Assembly: GCF_026898095.1 (NCBI RefSeq)
Contig: NZ_CP114015.1
Location: 3,596,001 to 3,660,000, forward strand
Reading direction: 5' to 3'
DNA: 64,000 nucleotides
Source: Arthrobacter sp. ATA002
GTDB taxonomy: Bacteria; Actinomycetota; Actinomycetes; Actinomycetales; Micrococcaceae
Positions 21,038 to 31,065 of the stretch are shown piece after piece. Position 1 is the stretch's first letter. Every line of letters starts with the position of its first letter. A program made the position numbers and the translations under genes. The notes under the pieces are model-generated. The model was given only the letters and a program-made list of their open reading frames with translations, was not told where the DNA came from and made no database searches.

Positions 21038-21894
21038 GTGCCTGACCCCTCCGTGCCCGCCGCGAAGCCCGCGCAGGATCCGCCCCGCCGGGCCCGTCCG
21101 CTGCTGACCCTGCAGGTCCTGCGGCGGGAACAGCTCACTGAGCACATGGTCCGCATCATCGCGGGCGGCCCGAACTTTGACAGTTTCACCGCCAACGGCT
21201 GCGCCGATGCCTACTGCAAAATCTGGTTCGGTCCGGATGGCAAGCCCTTGGACGGAACATCCGACCTTGAAACGCTCCGCAGCTCCTATCCGCGTGAAGA
21301 ATGGCCGGTCTCGCGCACCTACACCATCCGGAGCGTCGACCCTGCCGCGCGGGAACTGGCCATCGACTTCGTGGTGCACGGCGACGAAGGCCTGGCCGGG
21401 CCGTGGGCTGCGCAGGCCACCGCCGGCGAGGCGCTGACGTTCTCCGGGCCCGGCGGAGCGTTCCATCCGGACCCCGACGCCGGCTGGTACCTTTTCGCTG
21501 CCGACGAATCCGCCCTGCCCGCGACGGCAGCCGTGCTCGAAGCGCTGCCGGCCGACGCCGTCGGGCAGGTGTTCCTGGAAGTGGGCAGCCCCCGGGACCG
21601 CCAGCCGCTCACGGCCCCGGAAGGGGTCACTGTCTCCTGGTTGTACCGCGGGGAGACGCCGGCCGGGAACACGGGCATCCTGGCCGCCGCCGTTGCGGCT
21701 GCACCCTGGCCCGGCAGCGACGTGCAGGTTTTTGCGCACGGTGAGCGTGAAGCCATGAAAGCCCTGCGGGATATTCTCTTTGGCGCCCGCGGCCTGGATC
21801 GCCGGCAGGTGTCCCTCTCCGGATACTGGGCTGCCGGACGCACCGAAGATGCGTTCCAGGCAGAAAAAAGACCCCGGTCGGCAAGATCCTCTAG
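21038..21894 (+). CDS. Siderophore-interacting protein, FAD-dependent ferric reductase (3' frameshift)
   Basis: GTG at 21038 after GAGGAGA. FAD-binding domain ([20 protein letters not shown] ... GPGGAFHP) followed by a SIP domain ([54 protein letters not shown]). Members reduce ferric siderophores in the cytoplasm. As read, the frame runs on antisense through thrE to 22882; adding one A to the A6 run at 21864-21869 gives [11 protein letters not shown] then TAG at 21892-21894, 285 residues, the normal size. Likely part of the iron regulon with the IdeR-like protein. Confidence 0.85.
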
Positions 21895-21917
21895 ATCCTG
21901 CGTTCCGGGGCCTTTCC
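21863..21917. terminator. Bidirectional terminator between the SIP gene and thrE
   Basis: Stem CCCCGG / CCGGGG (about 21872-21877 and 21905-21910) with an inner GATCCTC-TAG-type repeat. On the minus strand the stem is followed by TCTTTTTT, a good U-tract, so it should end thrE transcription. Confidence 0.7.
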
Positions 21918-21945
21918 GCCGCCGCTACCGGACTGCTGCCGGCTG

Positions 21946-23846
21946 TTACCGGCGGCGGTTCCGCCGGTCGTTGCCCGACAGGTTGCGCGTCAGCGGCCGC
22001 GCAAGGTTGTCACCGAGCACCACGCCGCCGGCGATCGCCAGGATGACCGTGAGCGCGTTGAAGATCCCGACGGCGCCGATGGTCACGTCATCGGTGCCGA
22101 TGCTCAGCCCGTACATGGCACGGAAGATGCTCAGGCCCGGGAACAGGAAGAGCACGGCAGGGACCGCGACGATAAGCTGCGGAGCTCCCAGACGCAGGGC
22201 GACCATCCGTGCCACCATGCCGATAAAGATGGCAGCCACGGCCGGCGTGAGCCGCGGGCCGACACCCACCGTTTCGGCCAGCTGGAACACCAGGAACCCC
22301 GCGGCTCCGGTCAGCACCGTCGGCAGAACCAGGTTCACGGGAGACTGTTCCACTACGCAGATGGTGCCCAGCGCCAGAACGAGCAGCAGCATGGTCACCG
22401 CAAACGGATACTGGGACCCGGTCACGTTGGTCACGTCCAGCCGCGGCATGCCCAGCAGGGCTCCCACGACGAGCGCGACGGCGATGCCCGCGACCAGCGC
22501 ACCGAAGGTCAGGAACGCCGACAGGAAACGGCCGGAGGCGGTAACCGGGAATCCGTTGATCGCATCCTGCACTGCTGAGACCAGCCGCCCGGTTGGCAGG
22601 AGCAGCAGGATCCCGCCGGCAACAACGATGCCCGGCGAGATCGGCACCTCGAAGGACCAGAAGAGCATCGCGATGGCGGTGACCAGGAAGCCGCTCGCCG
22701 CGGTGCTGAAAAAGTCCGGCACCCGCCAGCGGCCCAGGAGCCGCTGCAGCAGGTTGACCAGGACGGTGCTGAGGAACGCCACGAGCGATGCCAGCGGCCC
22801 GCCGCCGATGAAGCCCACGATCGCGGCGGCAAACACGCCCGTGGACACGGTCACCGCCCAGCGGGGAAACGGCTTTGGCTGATGGGTGATCTCGTTGAGC
22901 CGGTTGGAGGCTTCGGCCCGGGAGATTCCGCCGTCGATGATGTCCGTCACCAGCTGGTGGACCAGCCCCAAACCCGCATAGTTGTTGGTCCAGGAGCGGA
23001 CTACCCGCATCACCGTGATGGGCGTCTGGTCTTTGGGTGAATAGTTCAGCAGCACCGACTGGTTGGTGATGTCCACCTCGATGCTCTCCAGTCCGAAGGC
23101 TGCGGTGACGGCAATGATGGCCGTCTCGACTTCCAGGGCACCTGCACCGTAACGGAACATGGTCTCAGCCAGGCTTAGGGCCAGATCCAGGGTCTTCCGC
23201 GCGGAGGCGTCCGGGCCCGCGGTGCGCACCAGGGGGTTTGCGTACGGGGAACCGGCCAGCCGCTCCACAATGGACATGGCCTGGGTGGGGGGCGTTTCTC
23301 CTGCACCAGCCGGCGCAGCATCCGCCGGGCGGCGGCGGAGGACCGGTCCTGCTGCCGTACAGTGCTGGATCCGGTGCCGTGCTGCCCCGGCGTCGTTTTG
23401 CGGGACCGCGGCTTCCGCGGCGGCTGGCCGCTGCCTCCGGGTTGCGGGGACTTGCCGCCGCCGAACCCGCCGGCGGGGATCCGGATGCGCCCGGTCCCCG
23501 TGCCGCCCGCTGTACCCTTGACCGGCGTCTGAATCACCGAGGTGGTGGGTGGCGGTGGTTTGGGCCTGGTGCTCCGCAGGCCGAAACCACCCGGCCCCGT
23601 GGGCAGGCCCGGAGAGGCTGCCGGGGCGGAACCCCGGGGTGCTTTGCCGGGAGCGGCGGGACGCCGCACTTTCGCTCCTGCCGGCGCCGCCTTGCCGGCC
23701 TCCGGCGCCGCGGGCTGCTGACCGGCCGGCTGCTTTCCGCTGGTCCCGCCGGGACGCTTGATCACCGGTATGGGCCCCACCATTGGTTCGGGGTTCTGTG
23801 CAGGCTTTTGGCGGTCTGCATCGGACGTGTTTTCCAAAGGACTCAC
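21946..23846 (-). CDS. Threonine/serine exporter ThrE family, with long Pro/Gly-rich N-terminus (frameshifted)
   Basis: The C-terminal 443 residues (from [15 protein letters not shown] at 23277) are a ThrE protein: a cytoplasmic hydrolase-like ThrE domain, then about ten membrane spans including the second ThrE_2 part. Upstream, in the next frame, is a 190-residue Pro/Gly/Lys-rich segment starting [15 protein letters not shown] and ending [18 protein letters not shown]. Adding one base to the G6 run at 23287-23292 fuses the two into one 633-residue protein. Export of threonine/serine is inferred from Corynebacterium ThrE. The extension is likely disordered and cytoplasmic. Confidence 0.82.
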
Positions 23847-23889
23847 CCTTTCGCCTCTGCGAGCCTGAATCCTGTTCAGGCTCTTGCTG

Positions 23890-24963
23890 TTAGTAGAACG
23901 GCTGCTGGTGGCGGCGCCAGTAGATCTGCCGCGCGACGCGTTCGCCGGCCGTGTTCCAAATCTTGTACCGCACCGGACTCAGCACCAGGTCATAGCAGCC
24001 CACGAAATCCGTCACGGTCTTGGAGAAGCTGGTCTTGAACAGGCCCAGCCCGTGGTGGGGGTGCTCCTTGTTTTTCAGCTGGTCACTGGGCGGCGTTCCG
24101 CAGAAGTCATACTGCTCGATGCCGAAGTCTTCCTTCAGCTCGGAAATCGCGGTCCACTGGACCAGGTGCGAATCACCGTACTGGCTGCGGCGGGGTTTGG
24201 AGCCGCCGTCCTTGTAGGTGCCCTTCTTTCCGTAGGCGATGACGAACGCACCCACCGTGGGCTCGCCGTCTTCGAAGGCGAAGTAGAACCGGCCCTGGCC
24301 GGCTTTCACGAAGTTGGACCAGAAACGGTGGTAGTACTCATAGGAACGCATCCGTGCCGCGGAGCGGTCCTCGATGTGGCTCATCAGCTTGTACATGGTG
24401 CGCATGTTCTCGTCGGTGGGTTCCACCCGGCGCACGTCGGCGCCTTCACGGATTGCCCGGCGGACGGCATTGCGTCCGCGCGACGAGATGTTCTTCAGGA
24501 CCTGCTCGATGTCAGGGGAGGTGTCCAGCAGCGCAGTGGAGTCGTTGGGCTGCAGGTTGAAGGTCTTGACCAGGCCGGCGCCTTCGAACAGGGCCCGCAC
24601 CTGGGGGCTGTCGACGATGTCCGGCTCCACCTTGACGGCGAACACGTTCCGCTTGGACTCCTTGATGAACCGGCGCAGCGCGTCAAGGACCTCGGGCACG
24701 TCGGAAGGATCGGCAACATCGGGACCCTTAATGAGGTACCAGAGGCTCCCCAGCCCCGGGAGTTTCTTTTCGATGGCCAGGTTGTATGTTGTGTAGCCCC
24801 TGCCGGTGAACACCAGATACAGGGGATTCCACCCGTGGTGGGACTTGACCTCCGCATAGGAAGCCGACTGCAGCACGTTTCCGCCGCCCGGGTTGGACTG
24901 CACCAGGCTGTCCCATTTCTCTTTTTCGTCGGCGGTGGCCAGGCGTGCACTAAAGTCTCGCAA
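23890..24963 (-). CDS. Peptidoglycan bridge formation (FemAB/MurM-type) aminoacyltransferase
   Basis: 357 residues with two GNAT-like halves of the Fem family: GGGNVLQSASYAEVKSHHGW ... near the start and HLVQWTAISELKEDFGIEQY with FCGTPPSDQLKNKEHP near the C-terminus. Family members add amino acids from aminoacyl-tRNA to the stem-peptide lysine or to lipid II, building the interpeptide bridge. Micrococcaceae have such bridges, so this role is plausible; the amino acid is unknown. 43 bp from the ThrE gene on the same strand. Confidence 0.88.
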   Translation of the reverse strand: MRDFSARLATADEKEKWDSLVQSNPGGGNVLQSASYAEVKSHHGWNPLYLVFTGRGYTTYNLAIEKKLPGLGSLWYLIKGPDVADPSDVPEVLDALRRFIKESKRNVFAVKVEPDIVDSPQVRALFEGAGLVKTFNLQPNDSTALLDTSPDIEQVLKNISSRGRNAVRRAIREGADVRRVEPTDENMRTMYKLMSHIEDRSAARMRSYEYYHRFWSNFVKAGQGRFYFAFEDGEPTVGAFVIAYGKKGTYKDGGSKPRRSQYGDSHLVQWTAISELKEDFGIEQYDFCGTPPSDQLKNKEHPHHGLGLFKTSFSKTVTDFVGCYDLVLSPVRYKIWNTAGERVARQIYWRRHQQPFY

Positions 24964-25179
24964 AATACCTCAACTAATCGCTTGATCGCTGATCGCTTGC
25001 ACCATCTGCTGCTGATCCAAACCGGGCCCCGGAAAATGGGCCGGGGACCGCCCTCAAGTCTATCCGCAGGGATGATCCCACAATGAAATCCCGGAGCTGC
25101 ACGACACTGTGATTCGGCACCGAAAACACGCAGCTAGACTAGATGCAAATACATGAACTTTGATACGACAGGGAGCACC

Positions 25180-26214
25180 ATGGGACAGCGGCTGGAACTC
25201 GGCTTGGACACCTTCGGCGACGTCACCTCCGATCCCGGAGGCGAGCGGCTGCCGCAGCATCAGGTGCTGCGCAACGTCGTGGCCGAAGCCGTGCTGGCAG
25301 ACTCGGTGGGCATCGACTTCATTGGCATCGGGGAACACCACCGGGAGGATTTCGCGGTGTCCGCACCGGATGTTGTCCTCGCCGCCATCGCCGGACAAAC
25401 CAGCCGGATCCGGCTGGGATCCGCGGTCACCGTGCTGAGCTCCGATGACCCGATCCGGGTCTTCCAGCGCTTTTCCACACTGGATGCGGTCTCCAACGGG
25501 CGTGCCGAAGTGATCCTGGGCCGTGGATCCTTTACCGAGTCCTTTCCGCTGTTTGGGCTGGACCTGGCACAGTACGAGGAGCTTTTCGAGGAAAAGCTGC
25601 AGTTGTTCGCCGAGCTGCGCCGGGAAACCCCGGTGACGTGGAACGGCAGCACCAGGGCCCCGCTGCAGAACCAGCGGGTGTATCCGCCCACTGCCGGCGG
25701 CGCGCTGCCGGCATGGATTGCTGTTGGCGGCACACCCCAGTCCGTGGTCCGGGCCGCCCATTACGGCCTGCCGCTCATGCTGGCGATCATCGGCGGCGAA
25801 CCGGCACGCTTTGCTCCGTTCGTGGATCTGTACAAGCGGGCACTGGCGCAGTTCGGCCGCCCGGTGCTTCCGGTGGGCGCACACTCCCCCGGGTATATTG
25901 CCGCCACCGATGAACAGGCCCTTGAGGAAGCGTGGCCGCACTTTGAACGGATGCAGAACCGGATTGGCCGCGAGCGCGGGTGGAACCCCACCACCCACAG
26001 CGACTACCTCGCCTCAGCCGGCCCGGCCGGAGCCCTGTTTATCGGCTCGCCCGAGACCGTGGCCACCAAAATCGTCCGCGTGGCCCGGGAGCTGGAGCTG
26101 AGCCGCTTCGACCTCAAGTACAGCCTGGGTACACTGCCGCACGAGCTGCTGATGAACTGCATCCGCCTCTACGGCACCGAGGTGGCGCCGCTGGTGCGCG
26201 AACAGCTGGCGTAG
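25180..26214 (+). CDS. Luciferase-like (LLM class) flavin-dependent oxidoreductase
   Basis: 344 residues, TIM-barrel bacterial luciferase family. ATG at 25180 (MGQRLELGLDTFGDV) has GGGAG 5 bases upstream; an in-frame ATG at 25153 is less well placed. Family blocks: DSVGIDFIGIGEHHREDFA, IRLGSAVTVLSSDDPIRVFQ, GRAEVILGRGSFTESFPLFG and LFIGSPETVATKIV. Binds FMN (or F420 in some relatives); substrate unknown. Monocistronic, convergent with the next MFS gene. Confidence 0.88.
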   Translation: MGQRLELGLDTFGDVTSDPGGERLPQHQVLRNVVAEAVLADSVGIDFIGIGEHHREDFAVSAPDVVLAAIAGQTSRIRLGSAVTVLSSDDPIRVFQRFSTLDAVSNGRAEVILGRGSFTESFPLFGLDLAQYEELFEEKLQLFAELRRETPVTWNGSTRAPLQNQRVYPPTAGGALPAWIAVGGTPQSVVRAAHYGLPLMLAIIGGEPARFAPFVDLYKRALAQFGRPVLPVGAHSPGYIAATDEQALEEAWPHFERMQNRIGRERGWNPTTHSDYLASAGPAGALFIGSPETVATKIVRVARELELSRFDLKYSLGTLPHELLMNCIRLYGTEVAPLVREQLA

Positions 26215-26240
26215 TCCGCCGGGTGCCAGGCCGACGCCTC

Positions 26241-27809
26241 TCAGGCCGACGCCGGAAGGAACCAGCGGGTGCGCGGTTCCGTCTCGGTCAGCGCCGCGGC
26301 CTTATCGATCAGCTTCCGGTCTTCGCCGGTGATGCGTTCCTGTTCCTGGCGCAGGTACTCCCGCCAGGTTGCGACGTCGTAAATCTCCCGGAACTGCCGG
26401 GAGTCCGTCACCGAGTGGACCAGCTCCCAGTCCCGCGCCCCGGTGCGCATCCTGGCCAGGCGCACCTCATGCATGAGCTGAACGAACTCGGCAGCCTTGT
26501 CGGGAGCGAGCTCATAGGCGACAAGGACGGTGACCGGTCCCGCGTTTGGTGAAGGTTCCTGCTCGCTCTCGAGTCCCAGGTCCGCTTCGGCGACGCTCCG
26601 GTCCACCCGTCCGGTGCGCGGCAGCAGCGGCAGGACGGCGACGCTCAGCCCTGCGGCTGCCAACAGGATTCCCGCTGCCGCCAGCACCGGGGCGTATCCG
26701 AAGGCAGTTGCGAGGGACCCCCACAGGACGGCGCCGAGGGCCTGGGAGCCGGTGGTCACCATCAGGTACACCGAGAGTCCGCGGGCCCGCACCCATTCGG
26801 GCAGCGTGAGCTGGATGGCGCTGTTGAGGATGGAGAAGGTGGCGATCCAGGAGATGCCGGCGAAAACCAGCAGGAGAGCCAGCAGGGAAGCCGGCAGAAA
26901 CCCGGCGGCCAGCGTTGCCGCACCGAAGACGCCGGCCGCCAGCCCCAGCATCAGGTTGTCGTGGATCCGGTCCTTAACCCTGGGCAGCAGGACCACTCCG
27001 ATGACGGCGCCGGCCCCGAGCGCGCCCAGCAGCAGTCCGTAACCGGTGGAGCCGAGGCGGAGGTGGCCGTTGACGGCCACGGGAAGCAGCGCATACAGTG
27101 CGCTCCCGGGGGCCATGAACAGGGCCGTCCGGAGCAGGATGCGCCGGATGCGCGGTGCCGCCCGGATATAGCGCATGCCGGCGGCAAGGGCCTCACCCAT
27201 CCGCTCAGGGTCGTCCGGACCCGGAGGCGCCCGCCAGATATAGACGGCCACCGCGGTGCCCACAAAGGACACCGCGTTCAGGCCGAAGACGAAGGCCGGT
27301 CCGAAGAGGGATACGAGGCCTCCGGCGAGGGCCGGGCCCACCGCCCGCGCGCCGTTGACCGCCATGCTGCTCAGGGCTGACGCTGCCCGGATTTCCTCCC
27401 AGGGAACCAGGTCAGGGTTGATGGCCTGCCACGCCGGCTGTGCCAGGGCCACTCCGCAGCCGATCAGGAAGGTGTACAGCAGCAGGGAGTCCGGGTCCAG
27501 CAGGCCCACTGCGGCAATAACAGTCAGGACGGCGGCGGCCCCGGCGGCAAAGAGGTTGGCCCCGAGGATCAGCCTCCGCCGGTTGAAGGCATCCGCGAGG
27601 AACCCGGCGATAAGGCCCAGTAAAAGGGATGGCATCAGGTTTGCGGTCTGCACCAGCGACACGAGGGCGGGGTTGGAACTGTTCTCCACCAGGAACCACT
27701 GGGCGCCCACCGTCTGCATCCAGGTGCCGATGCTGGATCCCAGGTTGGCAAGCCACAGGATCAGGAACATTCGGCGGCGCAGCGGTGCCCAGGGAGATAC
27801 CGGGTCCAT
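26241..27809 (-). CDS. MFS_3 transporter with C-terminal antibiotic-biosynthesis-monooxygenase-like domain
   Basis: 522 residues. Residues 1-410 are an EntS-type MFS permease (MFLILWLANLGSSIGTWMQT, ADAFNRRRL loop, 12 spans). Residues about 430-522 form a soluble alpha-beta segment (VTVLVAYELAPDKAAEFVQL ... REIYDVATWREYLRQEQER) resembling the ABM dimeric ferredoxin-like fold. The MFS-ABM fusion is known in databases of actinobacteria and proteobacteria but its function is unclear. No ligand can be inferred. Confidence 0.85.
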   Translation of the reverse strand: MDPVSPWAPLRRRMFLILWLANLGSSIGTWMQTVGAQWFLVENSSNPALVSLVQTANLMPSLLLGLIAGFLADAFNRRRLILGANLFAAGAAAVLTVIAAVGLLDPDSLLLYTFLIGCGVALAQPAWQAINPDLVPWEEIRAASALSSMAVNGARAVGPALAGGLVSLFGPAFVFGLNAVSFVGTAVAVYIWRAPPGPDDPERMGEALAAGMRYIRAAPRIRRILLRTALFMAPGSALYALLPVAVNGHLRLGSTGYGLLLGALGAGAVIGVVLLPRVKDRIHDNLMLGLAAGVFGAATLAAGFLPASLLALLLVFAGISWIATFSILNSAIQLTLPEWVRARGLSVYLMVTTGSQALGAVLWGSLATAFGYAPVLAAAGILLAAAGLSVAVLPLLPRTGRVDRSVAEADLGLESEQEPSPNAGPVTVLVAYELAPDKAAEFVQLMHEVRLARMRTGARDWELVHSVTDSRQFREIYDVATWREYLRQEQERITGEDRKLIDKAAALTETEPRTRWFLPASA

Positions 27810-27908
27810 CTGGAGTACCTCCGTCCGGCCGGAGCTGCGCCTCGCCTAACCCCCTCAAAAGCGTACGGGGGACGTACCGGGCGGTAAAGGGTCCGGGAGC
27901 GCAGCGCC

Positions 27909-28967
27909 TCAGACCACGCGCGGGAATCCTGCCCAGGCCTTGCGGAACCGTTTGCGTGCCGCTGTCCCGCGCTCTTCCTCCAGCGCATGCAGCCTGCCGT
28001 ACGTAAATCCGTTGTGGCCGGCTCCGGCAGCGGCAGCCCCCCACCGGCGCAGGTACTCCCGGCTGACCACACTGTCCTGGTGCTCACCGAGGATCTTCTG
28101 GATGTGTTCAGCACCGGCAATCAGCTCGGCGGATCCTTCGGCCCGCACCGGCTGTGCCACCTCGGCCGCGTAGCGCAGGCGTTTGGCGTCCTTGCGGGCC
28201 TCATGCAGGAACTCGGACCGGAGCTCCTCACCGCCGGCATCCCGCGCGTTACGCACCTGCCGGTGCAGGCGCTTACGGTCCCGCTTGAGCAGCCGGGCTG
28301 CCATTTTTGCGGCCGGCGCATCCGCTTCCGGCATGAAGCCGGGCTTGGCCACCAAAGTCTCCAGCCGCTCCAGCAGGCGCAAGTAACGGGCGCCGTCGAG
28401 CACAGCCAGCACGGACGCATGCGCAGACCGGTAATCGCCAAGCAACTCCTCGTCGATGTGCTGCTGCACGGGCCCCAGCACCAGTTCCGCCGGCTGGCCG
28501 GCCATCAGGGCATGCAGGCGCGAGCGCATCACCTGCGCGTCCCGGGCCGTGCCGAGTATCCCCGCCAGCCATTTAAGTTCACTGCGCATTTCGCCGGCGG
28601 GACCGGCTGCCAGCACCCTGCGGTAACTGGCCAGTGCCGAACGCATCCGCCGGGTGCTGACACGCATCTTATGCACGCCGTCCGGCTCGTTGGCCCGGAC
28701 CCGCGGGTCCTCGGCAAGCAGGGTGAGCAGCTGCCCGTGCAGGTAGGACTGCAGCAGGAGGCCGGCCGGCCCGTCCGGTTCGGGTGCTGCGGGCGGATCC
28801 GCGGCGATGCGCACGGCGATCTGCGCAGCGGCTGCGGCTGCGGAAGTCACGGTTGGAGGTGCTGCGGAAGCAGCGGCTGCCGAGCCCTCCGGAGCCGCCG
28901 GAGGGCTGGTCGTCTTGCCGGAACGGGGCGCATGCTCCCGGATTTCCGGCTCCTGAGCGGTAGGCAT
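27909..28967 (-). CDS. CHAD domain protein
   Basis: 352 residues. A low-complexity Ala/Pro N-terminus (about 1-65) precedes a CHAD helical bundle with conserved basic/histidine motifs: DGVHKMRVSTRRMRSALASY, GTARDAQVMRSRL, FLHEARKDAKRLRYAAEV and LGEHQDSVVSREYL. CHAD proteins bind inorganic polyphosphate through these Arg/Lys/His clusters. No CYTH triphosphatase or ppk is adjacent, so this is a stand-alone CHAD. Confidence 0.9.
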   Translation of the reverse strand: MPTAQEPEIREHAPRSGKTTSPPAAPEGSAAAASAAPPTVTSAAAAAAQIAVRIAADPPAAPEPDGPAGLLLQSYLHGQLLTLLAEDPRVRANEPDGVHKMRVSTRRMRSALASYRRVLAAGPAGEMRSELKWLAGILGTARDAQVMRSRLHALMAGQPAELVLGPVQQHIDEELLGDYRSAHASVLAVLDGARYLRLLERLETLVAKPGFMPEADAPAAKMAARLLKRDRKRLHRQVRNARDAGGEELRSEFLHEARKDAKRLRYAAEVAQPVRAEGSAELIAGAEHIQKILGEHQDSVVSREYLRRWGAAAAGAGHNGFTYGRLHALEEERGTAARKRFRKAWAGFPRVV

Positions 28968-29152
28968 GGCTGCAGTATATGACCGCGCAACGGCTCAGGG
29001 GCAGGGGTTGCGGCAGTGCGGGCGGTAACGGCGCTCCGGCCCTGTTCGCCGGCGGCGACGCGGCGGTAGCATCACCGGTACGGTCCGAGGGAACCGCGCT
29101 CCCGGGGCCCGGAGGCAGCCGCCGCGGTACGCCAAGGTATGAGGGTCAGACC

Positions 29153-30130
29153 ATGAGATTCGTAAAACTGGGCAACTCGGGGGCCACCGTGTCAGCCCTG
29201 GGGCTGGGCTGCATGACCTACGGCGATCCGCACCGCGGAACCCACGGGTGGACGCTGCGCGAATCGGAGTCCGCGCCGATCCTGCGCCGCGCCCTGGATC
29301 TGGGAATCAACTTCTTCGACACCGCCAATGTCTACTCTTCCGGCGACAGCGAGCGGATCCTTGGAGCCTCAGTGCTGAAGCAGGCCAGGCGTGAGGAGGT
29401 GGTCATCGCCACCAAGGTGCACGGCGAAATGGCACCGGGCCCCAACGGGTGGGGTCTTTCGCGCAAGCATATTCTCTGGCAGGTGGATGAAAGCCTCAAA
29501 CGGCTCGGCACCGACTACCTTGACCTCTATCAGGTCCACCGCTGGGATCCGTCCACCCCGCTGGAGGAAACCCTGGAAACACTGGACGGCCTGGTGCGGG
29601 CCGGCAAGGTCCGCTATCTGGGCGCGTCCACCATGTATGCCTGGCAGTTCGCCCGGGCGCAGGCACTGCAGCAGGCCCGCGGCTGGTCCCCGTTCATCAC
29701 TATGCAGGCGCACTACAACCTGGTCTACCGCGAGGAGGAACGGGAAATGTTCCCCCTGTGTGCTGCCACCGGCACCGGCGTGCTGGCGTACTCGCCGCTG
29801 GCCCGGGGCCGGCTGGCGCGGGGCTGGGATGAAGTGACCATGCGCCAGCGCCGGGATGAGCTGGGGCACTCGCTGTATGCGGGCTCCGAGGAAGCCAACC
29901 GGGCCGTCGCCGGAGCCGTACTGCGCGTGGCCCTGCGCCACGGAGCGACCCGCGCCCAGGTCGCACTCGCCTGGGTGCTGGCCCATCCCACGGTGAGCGC
30001 CCCGGTGCTCGGTGCCTCCGCCGCCGGACATCTGGATGACGCCGTGGCCGCCCTGGACCTCCGGCTCTCGCCGGAGGACCTGGACGACCTGGAGCAGGAC
30101 TACACGCCGCGGGCGGTGGCCGGGTTCTAG
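29153..30130 (+). CDS. Aldo/keto reductase
   Basis: 325-residue NADPH-dependent TIM-barrel oxidoreductase. ATG at 29153 follows GAGGG. Catalytic tetrad can be seen: D in NFFDTANVYS, Y in ANVYS, K in VIATKVHG and H in YLDLYQVHRWD. The cofactor region LAYSPLARGRLARG is typical of the YhdN/AKR11-like group. Substrate unknown. Ends 4 bases into the stop region of the convergent malG-type gene. Confidence 0.9.
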   Translation: MRFVKLGNSGATVSALGLGCMTYGDPHRGTHGWTLRESESAPILRRALDLGINFFDTANVYSSGDSERILGASVLKQARREEVVIATKVHGEMAPGPNGWGLSRKHILWQVDESLKRLGTDYLDLYQVHRWDPSTPLEETLETLDGLVRAGKVRYLGASTMYAWQFARAQALQQARGWSPFITMQAHYNLVYREEEREMFPLCAATGTGVLAYSPLARGRLARGWDEVTMRQRRDELGHSLYAGSEEANRAVAGAVLRVALRHGATRAQVALAWVLAHPTVSAPVLGASAAGHLDDAVAALDLRLSPEDLDDLEQDYTPRAVAGF

Positions 30131-31065
30131 CCCTTCACCGCCCCGCTGGTCAGCCCGGAGGAAATGAAGCGCTGCAGGAACAGGAACAGTGCCATGACCG
30201 GCAGGGCCGCCAGCACGGCACCGGCCGAGAACACGCCCCAGGTGCGGGACTGGCTGTCGCCGACGAAGGAGTACAGGCCCACGGCCAGGGTCTGCGCGTC
30301 CGGATCGTTCAGCACGATGGAGGCGATCAGGAACTCCCCGGTGGCCGTAATGAAGGACAGCAGCCCCACGATGGCCAGGATGGGGGTGACCAGGCGCAGG
30401 ATGATGGTGAAGAAGATCTGCACATGGCTGGCGCCGTCGATGCGGGCCGCCTCGTCCAGGGACTTGGGCACCGTGTTGAAGAAGCCGTACATCAGGTAGG
30501 TATTCACTCCCAGCGCTCCGCCGAGGTAGACCATGATCAGGCCGGTCTGGCTGCCCAGTCCGAGCCAGGGGACCACGTCGGAAATGCCGCTGAGCAGCAG
30601 GAAGATCGCCACCACGCCAAGCATCTGCGGGAACATCTGCAGGAGCATCAGGCTCATCAGCCCGAACCGGCGGCCGGTGAACCGCATCCGGGAGAACGAA
30701 TATGCCGCGAGGGCGCCGAGGAACACGGTGCCCGCGCTGGTGATCAGTCCGACGACGAGCGTGTTCACGAACCATTTGGCGAACGGCTTCTGCGGATCCG
30801 AGAACAGGTCGACGAAGTTGTCGAACTGGACCGTGGTGAACAGCCCGTTGGCGGAAACCAGGGTTCCCGTCGGGCTCAGCGCCGCGGAGAGCACGTAGGC
30901 CAGCGGGAAGAGCGCAAACACTCCCATGGCCACGCCCACCAGGTGCCGCCAGCCCTTGTCCCGGAACCAGCGCCCGAAGCTCCTGCGCGGCTGCGGAACC
31001 GTGCCGGCTCCCGGCGTATGCGCCGGGGCTCCTTTTCCTGCCGGGGTCAGAGTCGCGTTGCTCAT
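30127..31065 (-). CDS. Maltose/maltodextrin-type ABC transporter permease (MalG-like)
   Basis: 312 residues, six membrane spans. The EAA loop for contacting the ATPase is visible as SLDEAARIDGASHVQIFF. The C-terminus is the usual SSGLTSGAVKG. Overlaps the MalF-like gene by 4 bases, so the two are translationally coupled. With the binding protein upstream it makes an alpha-glucoside importer; no ATPase gene is in this window, so a shared MsmK/UgpC-type ATPase is expected elsewhere. Confidence 0.92.
   Translation of the reverse strand: MSNATLTPAGKGAPAHTPGAGTVPQPRRSFGRWFRDKGWRHLVGVAMGVFALFPLAYVLSAALSPTGTLVSANGLFTTVQFDNFVDLFSDPQKPFAKWFVNTLVVGLITSAGTVFLGALAAYSFSRMRFTGRRFGLMSLMLLQMFPQMLGVVAIFLLLSGISDVVPWLGLGSQTGLIMVYLGGALGVNTYLMYGFFNTVPKSLDEAARIDGASHVQIFFTIILRLVTPILAIVGLLSFITATGEFLIASIVLNDPDAQTLAVGLYSFVGDSQSRTWGVFSAGAVLAALPVMALFLFLQRFISSGLTSGAVKG

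Noticed and set aside
21895..22882. C-terminal extension of the siderophore-interacting protein of over 300 residues
   Set aside because: It runs antisense through thrE and past a terminator; a single missing A explains the lost stop at 21892.
24975..25000. Short GATCGCT-type direct repeats upstream of the luciferase-like gene
   Set aside because: Too short and imperfect to separate from chance; no palindrome or family match.
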